From Streptomyces kaniharaensis (GTDB lineage: Bacteria > Actinomycetota > Actinomycetes > Streptomycetales > Streptomycetaceae): a stretch of 64,000 nucleotides of DNA. The notes under the pieces are model-generated. The model saw only the letters and a list, made by a program, of their open reading frames with translations, did no database searches and had not been told where the DNA came from. Location of the stretch: positions 1,488,001-1,552,000 of the forward strand of contig NZ_WBOF01000001.1 of the NCBI RefSeq assembly GCF_009569385.1. The letters are read 5' to 3'. The position numbers and the translations under genes are program-made. The first letter of the stretch is position 1; each line of letters opens with the position of its first letter. This document shows, piece by piece, positions 50,477 through 58,327 of the stretch.

Positions 50477-50743
50477 ATGCGCGCTTGGCTGCGCAGTCGC
50501 ACCACCGCACCCAGCCTGGTCCCGCCGTCCGGCTCTCCGCAGCGGCCCCGTCCCACGCAGGGCGCCGGCTCGCTGCGGGGCGGGGAGGTGGTGATCGTCG
50601 TCGTCATCACGGTCCTGGCCGCGGTCCTAGCCGCGCTCGGCCTGCCGCTGGCCGGGATCCTCGACCTCCTGGGCGGTGCCGCGTTCCTGGCCGGCCGCAC
50701 CGTCCAGAGTCTGCGCGCCACCCACGCGGAGGGGCGGATCTGA
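50477..50743 (+). CDS. Small single-TM protein
   Basis: 88 residues: a Pro/Ser/Arg N-terminus, one or two hydrophobic stretches (VVIVVVITVLAAVLAALGLP and LAGILDLLGGAAFLAGRT), and a polar C-terminus. ATG at 50477 with AGGAGC 6 bases upstream. The XRE regulator starts 6 bases after its stop, so the two are one operon. Family unknown; encoded within the integrated-element remnant. Confidence 0.7.
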   Translation: MRAWLRSRTTAPSLVPPSGSPQRPRPTQGAGSLRGGEVVIVVVITVLAAVLAALGLPLAGILDLLGGAAFLAGRTVQSLRATHAEGRI

Positions 50744-50749
50744 CCTCTC

Positions 50750-51682
50750 ATGGGACGGCGTGAACACGCCGTTGCCGCCGATACCAAGCAGCTGGAATCG
50801 CTGGCGCTGTGGCTCCGTGAACAGCGCCAGCGGTCCGGCCTCACCTACGCGGCAATGGCCAAGACAACCCAGTACCACCGAACCATGCTCTCCCGGGGCG
50901 CCAGCGGCGAGCGGGTGCCCTCCTGGCAGCTCGTGGAGGAGTTCACCGCCGCCTGCGGCGGCGACCTCGCCCGAGCCCGGCAGCTGTGGCGCTCCGCCCG
51001 CCTGGCCGAACAGAAGCGGCGCCGCCGCACCCACCACGCCCGCGACCACAGCTTCGGTGATCTGCGAAGCGTGATGAACGACTTCCTAGACTCCGAAGCC
51101 GCCCGCCACCCCGACGTCATCGAGGACTTCGGGCAGCTGTGCAGGGCGATGGTGGAGCTGCGGGCGCGCTCGGGCCAGCCCTCGCTTCGGGAACTGGAGA
51201 AGAGAGCGGGACGCCGCGAGGACGGTGGGCTGGTGCTGCCCAAGAGCACGCTCTGCGCGATCTTACGCGGCAGCGCGATACCCAGCCGGCAGCACGTGAT
51301 CGCGCTCGTGCGTGGCCTTGGGGTGTCCGCGACCATGATGGCGGCATGGGCGGGCGCGTGGGACCGGGCCAGCCACAATCGGATGCGCCCCGACAAGCCC
51401 CGCCTGGCCCGTCCGCGCCGGCTTTTGCCACCACCCCGCCCTCTGCCCGCCCTCCTCGTCGCCGACCTCTTCCAAGAGGACGAGCGCGGCGAGGTGCCCG
51501 GGCTGATGCGCGACATCAGCTACCTGCGTCACCACTTCCTGCGCCAGTCGAAGAGCCTGCGCGGCTTTGTCGAGGCCCCCGGCCCCATGACCCCCAACCT
51601 GCCGTCCGGCACAACCAGTGCGGGCCTGCCTATCCGGGTCCCGCGTCGCTACTGCCCGCCCACCTCACCCCGTAGATCCTGA
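50750..51682 (+). CDS. XRE-like helix-turn-helix regulator
   Basis: 310 residues. HTH 1: ESLALWLREQRQRSGLTYAA and MAKTTQYHRTMLSRGASGER. HTH 2, from about residue 130: SLRELEKRAGRREDGGLVLP and KSTLCAILRGSAIPSRQHVI, with an ALVRGLGVSATMMAAW helix. The dual-HTH layout is common in Streptomyces regulators near mobile DNA. ATG at 50750, 6 bases after the small membrane gene; a sigma-like gene follows by 143 bases. The Pro/Ser-rich C-tail is probably disordered. DNA target unknown. Confidence 0.82.
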   Translation: MGRREHAVAADTKQLESLALWLREQRQRSGLTYAAMAKTTQYHRTMLSRGASGERVPSWQLVEEFTAACGGDLARARQLWRSARLAEQKRRRRTHHARDHSFGDLRSVMNDFLDSEAARHPDVIEDFGQLCRAMVELRARSGQPSLRELEKRAGRREDGGLVLPKSTLCAILRGSAIPSRQHVIALVRGLGVSATMMAAWAGAWDRASHNRMRPDKPRLARPRRLLPPPRPLPALLVADLFQEDERGEVPGLMRDISYLRHHFLRQSKSLRGFVEAPGPMTPNLPSGTTSAGLPIRVPRRYCPPTSPRRS

Positions 51683-51825
51683 GCCCCGACCCCAACAGCC
51701 CAGAGCCGACCCGTCGCCGGGTCCCCAGCCCGGGCCCCGGCCCCAACCCCCTCCCGAAACACTCCGGCTACCACACGACGCTCCGGCCGGACCGCCGCCC
51801 TCACCCCGACCACTCGGGAAACCCC

Positions 51826-52284
51826 ATGCCCGCGACGACGCCACCGCCTGCCCGCACCTCACCCCACCGACCCCAGCGCACGGGCGCCGCTTTCCTCGAC
51901 CCTGACTTCGGCCTGCGCGCCCTTCACGACCTCAACCACGACCGATACCTGCGCTACGCCGCTCTCCTCCTGCCAGCGGCTGAGGCGTACCAGGCCATCA
52001 AGGCGGCGTACGACGAACTCGCCGAACGCTGGCCTCGCGTCCTGGCCGCTCGCAGCCCGGCCGCCTGCGCCTGGCAGACCGTGCGCCGCCGCGTCTGCGC
52101 GCTGGCGGGCCCTCACCCGCTCGGCTCGGTATCCCACCTGAGTGAGACTCAACAGGATGTACTCGTGCTTCACCTCGTCCTCGATCTGCCCAAAGCCGAG
52201 GTCGCCGCGCTCACCGGCACCGATCCCGCCACCGTCCACGCCCACCTGCGCTCCCTTGGCAGCGCGGCGGGCCACCTGGCGTGA
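51826..52284 (+). CDS. Sigma-70 region-4-like regulator
   Basis: 152 residues. The C-terminal helices LSETQQDVLVLHLVLDLPKA and EVAALTGTDPATVHAHLRSL are a sigma region-4 HTH. A region-2 domain is not visible, so it is probably an accessory DNA-binding protein rather than a full sigma factor. The N-terminal part (FLDPDFGLRALHDLNHDRYL) is unassigned. ATG at 51826. It follows the XRE gene and precedes a large hairpin, closing the three-gene element module. Confidence 0.75.
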   Translation: MPATTPPPARTSPHRPQRTGAAFLDPDFGLRALHDLNHDRYLRYAALLLPAAEAYQAIKAAYDELAERWPRVLAARSPAACAWQTVRRRVCALAGPHPLGSVSHLSETQQDVLVLHLVLDLPKAEVAALTGTDPATVHAHLRSLGSAAGHLA

Positions 52285-52363
52285 CCTGCGGCAGCCGGCA
52301 GCCGCAACGCAGGTCGTCGATACAGGTTGGCGGCTGACACCGCGCAGTGAGTGGTGAGTCCCG

Positions 52364-52412
52364 CGCGAATGGCAGGGGTCACAGCAGAGTGCTGTGACCC
52401 CTGCCATTCGCG
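52364..52412. terminator. 23-bp perfect hairpin, probable terminator
   Basis: A 23-bp perfect inverted repeat (52364-52386 with 52390-52412) with loop GAG, 80 bases after the sigma-like stop. It is longer than other terminators here, ends without a T-run, and its right arm touches the integrase remnant. Confidence 0.65.
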
Positions 52413-52414
52413 CT

Positions 52415-52829
52415 CTAACTACGAAGAGCGGGAAGCGCCGACCGGTGCCGCTCCCCCCGGATCTGCGTGGCGGCGCTGCGCTGGCACCGGATGCGGCAGG
52501 ACAAGGCCCGGCGCGCGGCCAGGGAGAAGTGGGAGGAGAGCGGCTACATCTTCACCACCCGAACCGGCCGGCCGATCGAGCCGACCAACCTCTACCGCTC
52601 GTTCGTCCGGGTGTCCAAGGCTGCCGAGGTCCCGGCCATCCGGCTGCACGACGCCCGGCACGGGTGCTCGACGCTGCTCGTCGCGTGCGGCGTGCCGCCG
52701 CGGGTGGTGATGGAGATCCTCGGCCACAGTCAGATCGGGCTGACGATGAACGTCTACACCCACGTCGCCCAAGACACCCAGCGCGAGGCGCTCGGCAACA
52801 TAGATCGGCTGCTCAATCGCCGCCACTGA
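52415..52829 (+). pseudogene. Tyrosine-recombinase integrase remnant
   Basis: The C-terminal catalytic part remains: IRLHDARHGCSTLLVACGVP (box H-x-x-R), MEILGHSQIGLTMNVYTHVA (H and nucleophile Tyr). Upstream, TKSGKRRPVPLPPDL is in another frame, joined to AALRWHRMRQDKARR only by removing one C at about 52466. The N-terminal SAM-like domain and box I Arg are missing. It lies 58 bases from the tRNA-Val 3' end, the usual place for the integrase of a tRNA-targeting element. Non-functional as written. Confidence 0.85.
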
Positions 52830-52884
52830 TGTCAGCCTGAGATGACAAATGCCCCGGACCGCGATCGGTCCGGGGCACTTGCGC

Positions 52885-52959
52885 TGGTGGGCGCGGACGG
52901 TTTCGAACCGCCGACATCTGCTTTGTAAGAGCAGCGCTCTACCACTGAGCTACGCGCCC
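52885..52959 (-). tRNA. tRNA-Val (anticodon TAC)
   Basis: Complete cloverleaf on the minus strand: acceptor GGGCGCG/CGCGCCC, D-arm GCTCAGTGGTAGAGC, anticodon arm CTGCT-CTTACAA-AGCAG (anticodon TAC), T-arm GGCGG-TTCGAAA-CCGTC, discriminator A and encoded CCA. It was the target of the integrated element to its left and remains functional. Confidence 0.95.
52886..52924. other. Right attachment site within tRNA-Val
   Basis: The 39-base partner of 48893-48931, with one C/T difference. It covers the CCA end, acceptor, T-arm and part of the anticodon stem of the intact tRNA. Confidence 0.8.
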
Positions 52960-53119
52960 CCCGTCGCGGCCCTTCGGGGGCACGACGACTGCCTAGGGTA
53001 CCCGGTCGTGGGGGGTGGTGTTGCGCGGGTGGTCGGGGAGTGGGACGGGTGGGGTGCCCGTGGGGTGGGGTGATCGGGAAGAATGGCGGCGGATCAGCGA
53101 TCGGAGCAGGGAGCGCGCA

Positions 53120-54487
53120 GTGACGGTGGCCGGCGGGAGCGGGCAGGGGCGGCGTCGGGCCGGGAGTGCGCTGGCCGACGCTCTGGTGCTGCCGGTGGTG
53201 ATCGCGGGTGCGCTGGGGGCGTTCGGGCTGGCGTCGGCCGGGAGCAGCGGCTGGTGGGGGCGGCGCGGCGGGGACGGGGTGCGGGCGGACGCCCGGGCGG
53301 CCCGGGACGCGGCGCAGGAGGCGTTCTACGAGCTGGACTCGACGCAGCGCGAGGTGCAGCTGGCGGTGGAGACGGTCCGGGCGGCCGGGGACGGCGCGAC
53401 CTCGCAGCGGGCGCAGGCGGACTTCGAGGCGATCTCCGGCCGGGTGAACCAGGTCACCGTGAACTACCTGGGCGCGCTGGACGCGTACGACCTGGATGAC
53501 GAGACGCTGGACGCCGGGGCGGCGGCGCAGGCCCGGCGCGTGCTGGAGGACGTCCGGGGGCAGCTCGGGTCGGCGCGTGCGGAGCTGAACGAGTTCCTGC
53601 AGCACCTCCAGCCGACGCTGCAGCACGCCGAGCAGCAGCTGATGCGTGTCACCCCGGCCGTCGAGCAGGCGAAGCGCGCGCTGCTGGCGGCGAGCAACGA
53701 GCTGGACGCGGTGCGCGCCGCCGGTCTGCGGGCGGACGACCTGGCGGCCCGGCTGGCCGAGCTGGCGCCGGAGCTGGGGCGGCTGAACGAGGGCGCGGCC
53801 CGGCACGGCGTGGCGGCGACCCTGCAACGAGCCGACAGCGTGCGGCAGCGGGCGGACGCTGTCGCGGCGGACGCGGCGCAGCTGCCGGAGCGGGCACGGG
53901 AGATCGACCGGCGGGTGGGGAGCCTGCGGACCCGGATCCAGGCGCTGGAGACGAAGGCTGCGACGGTCGAGCCGGCGCTGAGCGAGCTGCGGCGCCGGTT
54001 CAGCGCGGCCTGCTGGCAGGACCTCCAGCGGGTGCCGGAGCAGGTCGCGGAGACCGGGCGGGCGGCGGAGCGGAAGCTGGCGGAGGCGTCGCGGGCCCGC
54101 GACGAGCAGCGCTGGGCGGACGCGACGGGCGCCATCGGCACCGTCCGCTCGCTGCTGGACACCGCGGACGGTTCGGTGGTCGCGGTGAACGAGCGGCTGC
54201 GACAGCTGAACGAGGTGCAGCACGACCCGAACCGGGAGGTCGAGCGGGCCCGGTTCGCCCTGCGCGACGCGCAGCGGCTGGCGATGGCCGGCCGCCAGGC
54301 GCCGGACCCGCGGCACGCGGCACCGCTGGACGAGGCGGTCGCCCGGCTGGACCGGGCGGTGGCCGTGCTGGAGGCGGCGGGCCGGCACCCGGACTACTGG
54401 CAGTTCCTGACGGAGCTGGCGGGGGTGCGGGAGACCGCGGCCCGGGTGATCGAGCTGATCCGCGGCGATCTCGGCGGTCACCGGTAG
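53120..54487 (+). CDS. Membrane-anchored coiled-coil protein, function unknown
   Basis: 455 residues. A basic N-terminus and one TM helix (ADALVLPVVIAGALGAFGLA) are followed by more than 350 residues of Ala/Arg/Glu/Leu-rich heptads with few Pro: long coiled coils broken near DLDDETLDAGAAAQARR and HDPNREVERARF. GTG at 53120 with AGGGA upstream. The topology recalls actinomycete cell-shape or chaperone-like scaffold proteins, but no family is identified. Monocistronic; the stop opens a repeat tract. Confidence 0.75.
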   Translation: MTVAGGSGQGRRRAGSALADALVLPVVIAGALGAFGLASAGSSGWWGRRGGDGVRADARAARDAAQEAFYELDSTQREVQLAVETVRAAGDGATSQRAQADFEAISGRVNQVTVNYLGALDAYDLDDETLDAGAAAQARRVLEDVRGQLGSARAELNEFLQHLQPTLQHAEQQLMRVTPAVEQAKRALLAASNELDAVRAAGLRADDLAARLAELAPELGRLNEGAARHGVAATLQRADSVRQRADAVAADAAQLPERAREIDRRVGSLRTRIQALETKAATVEPALSELRRRFSAACWQDLQRVPEQVAETGRAAERKLAEASRARDEQRWADATGAIGTVRSLLDTADGSVVAVNERLRQLNEVQHDPNREVERARFALRDAQRLAMAGRQAPDPRHAAPLDEAVARLDRAVAVLEAAGRHPDYWQFLTELAGVRETAARVIELIRGDLGGHR

Positions 54488-54600
54488 CGACGGCAAGGAC
54501 GTCACCGGTAGACCGGCAGGGCACCGGTAGGGACGGCAAGCAGTCACCGGTAGACCAGCAAGGCACCGGCAAGGCACCGGCATGCCCAGCAAGGACGTCA
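54488..54600. repeat. ACCGGTAG/GGCAAGG tandem tract
   Basis: Imperfect units GTCACCGGTAGACC(G/A)GCA(A/G)GGCACCGG, about 18-27 bp, repeat four to five times from the stop codon of the coiled-coil gene. Confidence 0.85.
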
Positions 54601-54642
54601 CCGCCGACACCGGCCAGGACGACGCATCGGTACCCTGCCCCT

Positions 54643-54864
54643 ATGCCACGCTACGACTTCCGCTGCCGCTCCTGCGGCGCCACGTTCGAGCTGCGCCGCA
54701 CGATGGCGCAGGCCAACGACCCCGCCGTCTGCCCGCAGGGCCACGAGGACACGGTGAAGCTGCTGTCCACCGTCGCCGTCACCGGCAGCAGCAGCACGCC
54801 GCAGCGCCAGGCCCCCGCCGGCGGAGGCGGAGGCGGCTGCTGCGGCGGAGGGTGCTGCGGCTAA
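54643..54864 (+). CDS. FmdB-family zinc-ribbon protein
   Basis: 73 residues: YDFRCRSCGATFE, later VCPQGHED, giving four Zn ligands (C-x2-C, C-x2-G-H), then a Gly/Cys tail GGCCGGGCCG. FmdB-type proteins are small putative regulators. ATG at 54643. The polyglycine-cysteine tail could bind additional metal. Convergent with the HAD gene, 15 bases apart. Confidence 0.88.
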   Translation: MPRYDFRCRSCGATFELRRTMAQANDPAVCPQGHEDTVKLLSTVAVTGSSSTPQRQAPAGGGGGGCCGGGCCG

Positions 54865-54879
54865 GACGACACGGCCGGT

Positions 54880-55719
54880 CTAAGCGGGAACCGCCGCCAC
54901 CTCACCCCGCACCCGCGCCAGGACCCGTCGGACGATCTCCTCCCCCGCCGCCACCCCCACCTCGTCCAGGGCGGTGACGCCGGGGGCCGTCCAGCCGCCG
55001 TCGGCGAGTTCGCCGTGCCCGGGCCGCCAGGCGGCGTCGGCGGCGAGCAGCAGGTCGGCGTCGAGCAGGGAGTCCCCGGCGGCGAGCACGGTGGACGCGC
55101 CGGTCCGCCGGACGACTTCGGCGAGGGCGGCGCTCTTGGAGAGCGGCGCCGGCACGGCGTACACCTTGCGGCCCTGGAGCGAGACGGTCCAGCCGCGTTC
55201 GGCGCACCAGCCGGTGAGCCCGTCGAGCCAGCCGTCCGGCAGTTGCGCGCGCTCGACGACGAGGTACGCGAACGACTCGTCGGCGACGCGCCGCTTGTGC
55301 GTCCACTCCGGGTCGGCGCACAGGGCGAGGTGCTCGACGATCTCGGCGAGCGGTGCCGAGGCGTCGGCGAGCCGCGCGGTGATCTCGGCGCGCCAGTCCC
55401 GGTCCGGCACGCCGTCGACGAGCAGCTGCCCGCCGTTGCCGCAGATCGCGTACGGGGGGATCCAGCCGGGCGTCGGGCCGGGCAGGTTGATCCGCTCGTA
55501 CTGGGCGAGGGTGCGGGTGGTCGAAGGCACGAAGCAGGCCTCGCGGGTGAGTTCGACGAGCAGCGCCGCGGCCTGTTCGGTCATGAACGAGAGCGCCCTG
55601 CCGTCGTGCACCTCGACGCAGAGCAGCCGCGGGGCGAGCCGGTCGGGGACGTCCAGGGCGAGGGCCCGGTTGGAGTAGATCAGGGTGCGGTCCAGGTCGC
55701 TGGCCACGAGGACGCTCAT
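54880..55719 (-). CDS. HAD-family phosphatase of the Ter cluster
   Basis: 279 residues. Nucleophile motif VASDLDRTLIYSNRALAL (D-x-D), a large cap domain, and motifs III/IV in LSKSAALAEVVRRTGASTVL and AAGDSLLDADLLLAADAAW. ATG at 55719 overlaps the PRTase-fusion stop (TGATG) with AAGGAG 5 bases ahead, showing tight coupling. Third gene of the lyase / PRTase-fusion / HAD operon; in the Ter-linked pathway the HAD is proposed to dephosphorylate the nucleotide-like product. Confidence 0.88.
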   Translation of the reverse strand: MSVLVASDLDRTLIYSNRALALDVPDRLAPRLLCVEVHDGRALSFMTEQAAALLVELTREACFVPSTTRTLAQYERINLPGPTPGWIPPYAICGNGGQLLVDGVPDRDWRAEITARLADASAPLAEIVEHLALCADPEWTHKRRVADESFAYLVVERAQLPDGWLDGLTGWCAERGWTVSLQGRKVYAVPAPLSKSAALAEVVRRTGASTVLAAGDSLLDADLLLAADAAWRPGHGELADGGWTAPGVTALDEVGVAAGEEIVRRVLARVRGEVAAVPA

Positions 55720-58160
55720 CAGGACTCCTTCACCGGAACGGCCTTGCCGGTGGGCCCGGTTGCTCCGCGGCTGTAGTGGGGGTGGATGAGACCGACGCAG
55801 GTGTACGGCAGGCCGTCGACCTCCTCGACCGGGACGCCGCGCTGGGCGGCGAGCAGGCGCACGTGGTCGAGGTCGGGGCCGGCGCCGCGGCGGGCGAGGA
55901 CCCGCCAGGGGACGCGGCGCAGCAGCACCCGGGTGGTCTCGCCGACGCCGGGCTTGACCAGGTTGACGCTGCCGATGCCGTACTCGGCGCTGATCCGCTC
56001 GACGGCGGCCCAGCCGGCCCAGTCGGGCGTGCGGTCGGGGGCCGCGCCGAGCCGGTCGGCGGCCAGGAGCGCCTCCGCGCGGACGGCGGCGAAGTGGTCG
56101 GTCACGGTGTCGAGGAAGGCGGCGGAGACGTCCCCGCCGGCCAGCTCGGTGTAGTGCTTGGCGCCGTGGAAGTCGTCCGGGCCGATCAGGTCGTCGCGCA
56201 GGACGGTGCGCGAAACCAGGCCGGACACCGTGGAGTTGAGGCAGGCGGAGGGGATCAGGAAGTCATCTCGGGTGCCGTGGGTGCGCACGCAGCGGCCGGG
56301 GTCGGCGAGGACGGCGAGGTCGGGGTCGAAGGGCGTGCCGGCGAGGGCGTCGGCGAGTTCGCGGGCGATCGCGCCCTTGCCCGTCCAGCCGTCGACGAAC
56401 ACGACGTCCGGGGCGTGGTGGCGGGCCGCGAGGTAGCGCAGGGCGACGGGGTCGATGCCCCGACCGCGGACGATCGAGACGGCGTAGTGCGGGGTGTCCA
56501 GGCCGTGCGCGAAGGCGAGCCAGCGGCGTACCAGGATGCCGACGGGCGTGCCGGCCCGGGCCAGCGAGGCGAGCACCACGCCCCGCCCGCGCTCGCGCAC
56601 CAGCGTCTCGGCGACGGTGCCGACGGCGAGGGCGATCCGGCGGGCGGAGACGCGCAGCGCCTGGTGGAACAGCTCCTGGTACTCGGGGCTGGGCTGGTAC
56701 TCGACCGGCAGCGATTCGGCGTAGTGCGCCCCGCCGTTCTGGACGGCCTCCTCGCGCTCCTCGGTGGGGGCTTCGAGTGCGAGGCCGGAGAGGTCCTTGA
56801 GCAGCCAGGCCACCTCGTCGGGGCGGTAGGACGAGAACGCGGGGCCGCGCAGCGGGCGGGGCAGTGCCCGGACGGGCGCGGGAACGGGCCGGTGGGACGG
56901 CAGCACCGCGAGCACCACCCGGTCGGTGACCTGCCGCAGCTGGGTGAGCAGCGCGCGCTCGCCCTCGTGCAGGGCGGGGGTGTCGGCGACGTCGTCGACG
57001 ACCAGCACGACGGCGTCGAAGCGGCGGGCCAGGTCGGCGCCGGGAGCGACGTTGTACGCGTAGCGCTCGCGCGAGGCGTCGTCCTGCGGGTCGTCGTGGG
57101 CGGGGAAGGCAAGGCGGGTGCGGATGGCGTAGCCGGGGTCGTCCACGGCGAGGACGGGCGAGCGGGTCGTGGTGGAGTACCGGACGCGGTCGCCGCCGAG
57201 CCGGTCGGCGAGCGCGTCGGCGAGGCGCAGCGGCGTGTACATCAGCTCCTCGAAGCCCAACACCAGGGCGCGGCGCGGCAGTTCGGCACCGAGCGCGTCG
57301 GCCAGCTGCCGCGCCAGCGCGGGCAGCGCGGCGTCGAGCCGGGCGCGGTGCTCGGCGGTGAACCCGTGCCGCCCGCCGTCGGGCAGGCCGGCGGGCCAGT
57401 CCAGGTCGACCCGGACGAGCGGGGCGGGCGCGGCCGGCGGGAGGTCGGGGGCCGGACCGGCCTCGGCGATCAGCCGCTCGGCGCGGTCGAGGAGGTCGGC
57501 GGGCAGCCGGACGGCACCGGTGGCGGCGGCCACCAGGTCCAGCCGGACGCCGAGTTCGGCGGCGGCGTCGGCGAGCCGGCGCCGGTCGGCCTCGGCGCGC
57601 AGGTCGACGAGCGCGACGACGACGTAGTGGGCGCGCGGGTGGCGGGCGTGCAGTTCGCGGATGGTGTTGAGGACGGTCCGGCCGGTCGAGAACTCATCGT
57701 CGACGAGCACCAACGGGCCGTCCCCGGCGAGGAGTTCGGGGTCGGCGGGGAGGAGCAGGTGAGCGGTGGCGTGCGAGTGCTCCTCCTCGAAACCGCCGAG
57801 CGGGGGCACGCCGGGCACCGGGCGGCGGGTGGAGTGCAGGTAGGGGGCGGCGAGGCCGTCGGCGACGCTGTGGCCGAGCGCGGTCGCCGTCTCCGCGTAG
57901 CCGAGGACGACGGCCCGCGCGGCGGCCTCGGCACCGAGCAGCTCGCGGACCCGGCGGCCGAGGTCGAGCCCTGCGCCGTGGACGACCGAGGGGCGCTGCG
58001 GGACGTGCTTGCCGAGCACGGTGGAGACCAGCAGGTGGGCGCGCTTGCGGTTCTCGCGCAGGGCCAGGCCGACCAGGGCGGTGAGGCGGTCGGATCCGGC
58101 GAGGTCGACCCCGGCCCGGTCGGCGACCCAGCGGCCGGTCCACGTCTGCTCTGCTGTCAC
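55719..58160 (-). CDS. Fused phosphoribosyltransferase (PRTase_2-TRSP) / StiP-PRTase_1 / PELOTA protein
   Basis: 813 residues. Part 1: a PRTase with the PRPP loop LVLVDDEFSTGRTVLNTIRE (about 150-169), preceded by STRRPVPGVPPLGGFEEEHS; a TRSP-like domain follows (ALVLGFEELMYTPLRLADAL and RYAYNVAPGADLARRFDAVV). Part 2, from about 455: StiP/PRTase_1 with SYRPDEVAWLLKDL, VLASLARAGTPVGILVRRWL, VSIVRGRGIDPVALRYLA, VFVDGWTGKGAIARELADAL and FLIPSACLNSTVSGLVSRTV. Part 3: a PELOTA RNA-binding-like end, GSVNLVKPGVGETTRVLLRR. In the Ter pathway these make a nucleoside-like compound. GTG at 58160 (AGGA upstream) is chosen over starts lost in the repeat. All activities are predicted. Confidence 0.88.
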   Translation of the reverse strand: MTAEQTWTGRWVADRAGVDLAGSDRLTALVGLALRENRKRAHLLVSTVLGKHVPQRPSVVHGAGLDLGRRVRELLGAEAAARAVVLGYAETATALGHSVADGLAAPYLHSTRRPVPGVPPLGGFEEEHSHATAHLLLPADPELLAGDGPLVLVDDEFSTGRTVLNTIRELHARHPRAHYVVVALVDLRAEADRRRLADAAAELGVRLDLVAAATGAVRLPADLLDRAERLIAEAGPAPDLPPAAPAPLVRVDLDWPAGLPDGGRHGFTAEHRARLDAALPALARQLADALGAELPRRALVLGFEELMYTPLRLADALADRLGGDRVRYSTTTRSPVLAVDDPGYAIRTRLAFPAHDDPQDDASRERYAYNVAPGADLARRFDAVVLVVDDVADTPALHEGERALLTQLRQVTDRVVLAVLPSHRPVPAPVRALPRPLRGPAFSSYRPDEVAWLLKDLSGLALEAPTEEREEAVQNGGAHYAESLPVEYQPSPEYQELFHQALRVSARRIALAVGTVAETLVRERGRGVVLASLARAGTPVGILVRRWLAFAHGLDTPHYAVSIVRGRGIDPVALRYLAARHHAPDVVFVDGWTGKGAIARELADALAGTPFDPDLAVLADPGRCVRTHGTRDDFLIPSACLNSTVSGLVSRTVLRDDLIGPDDFHGAKHYTELAGGDVSAAFLDTVTDHFAAVRAEALLAADRLGAAPDRTPDWAGWAAVERISAEYGIGSVNLVKPGVGETTRVLLRRVPWRVLARRGAGPDLDHVRLLAAQRGVPVEEVDGLPYTCVGLIHPHYSRGATGPTGKAVPVKES

Positions 58161-58320
58161 TCTGGTCCTGCTTTCGCTCTGGTCCCGCACTCTGGTCCTG
58201 CTTTCGGTGGTACGACGGTGAAACGACGGGGCGAACAGACGGGGCGAACAGACGGGGCGAACGGACGGGGTGAACGGACGGGGTGAACAGACGGGCGAAC
58301 AGACGGGCGAACAGGGGACG
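58158..58320. repeat. Two tandem arrays upstream of the PRTase-fusion gene
   Basis: 58158-58207: two to three copies of ACTCTGGTCCTGCTTTCG-like units. 58214-58315: seven to eight copies of GACGGGGCGAACA (13 bp; two are 12 bp). They fill the gap between the lyase stop (58328) and the fusion start (58160) within the operon. Confidence 0.92.
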
Positions 58321-58327
58321 CTCAGGC

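Noticed and set aside
55776..58286. 836-codon plus-strand open frame
   Set aside because: Antisense to the PRTase fusion; Gly/Asp/Val repeats with no domain sense, while the minus strand carries clear catalytic motifs.
58214..58315. Possible CRISPR array
   Set aside because: Units are contiguous 13-mers without spacers, and no cas genes are present.
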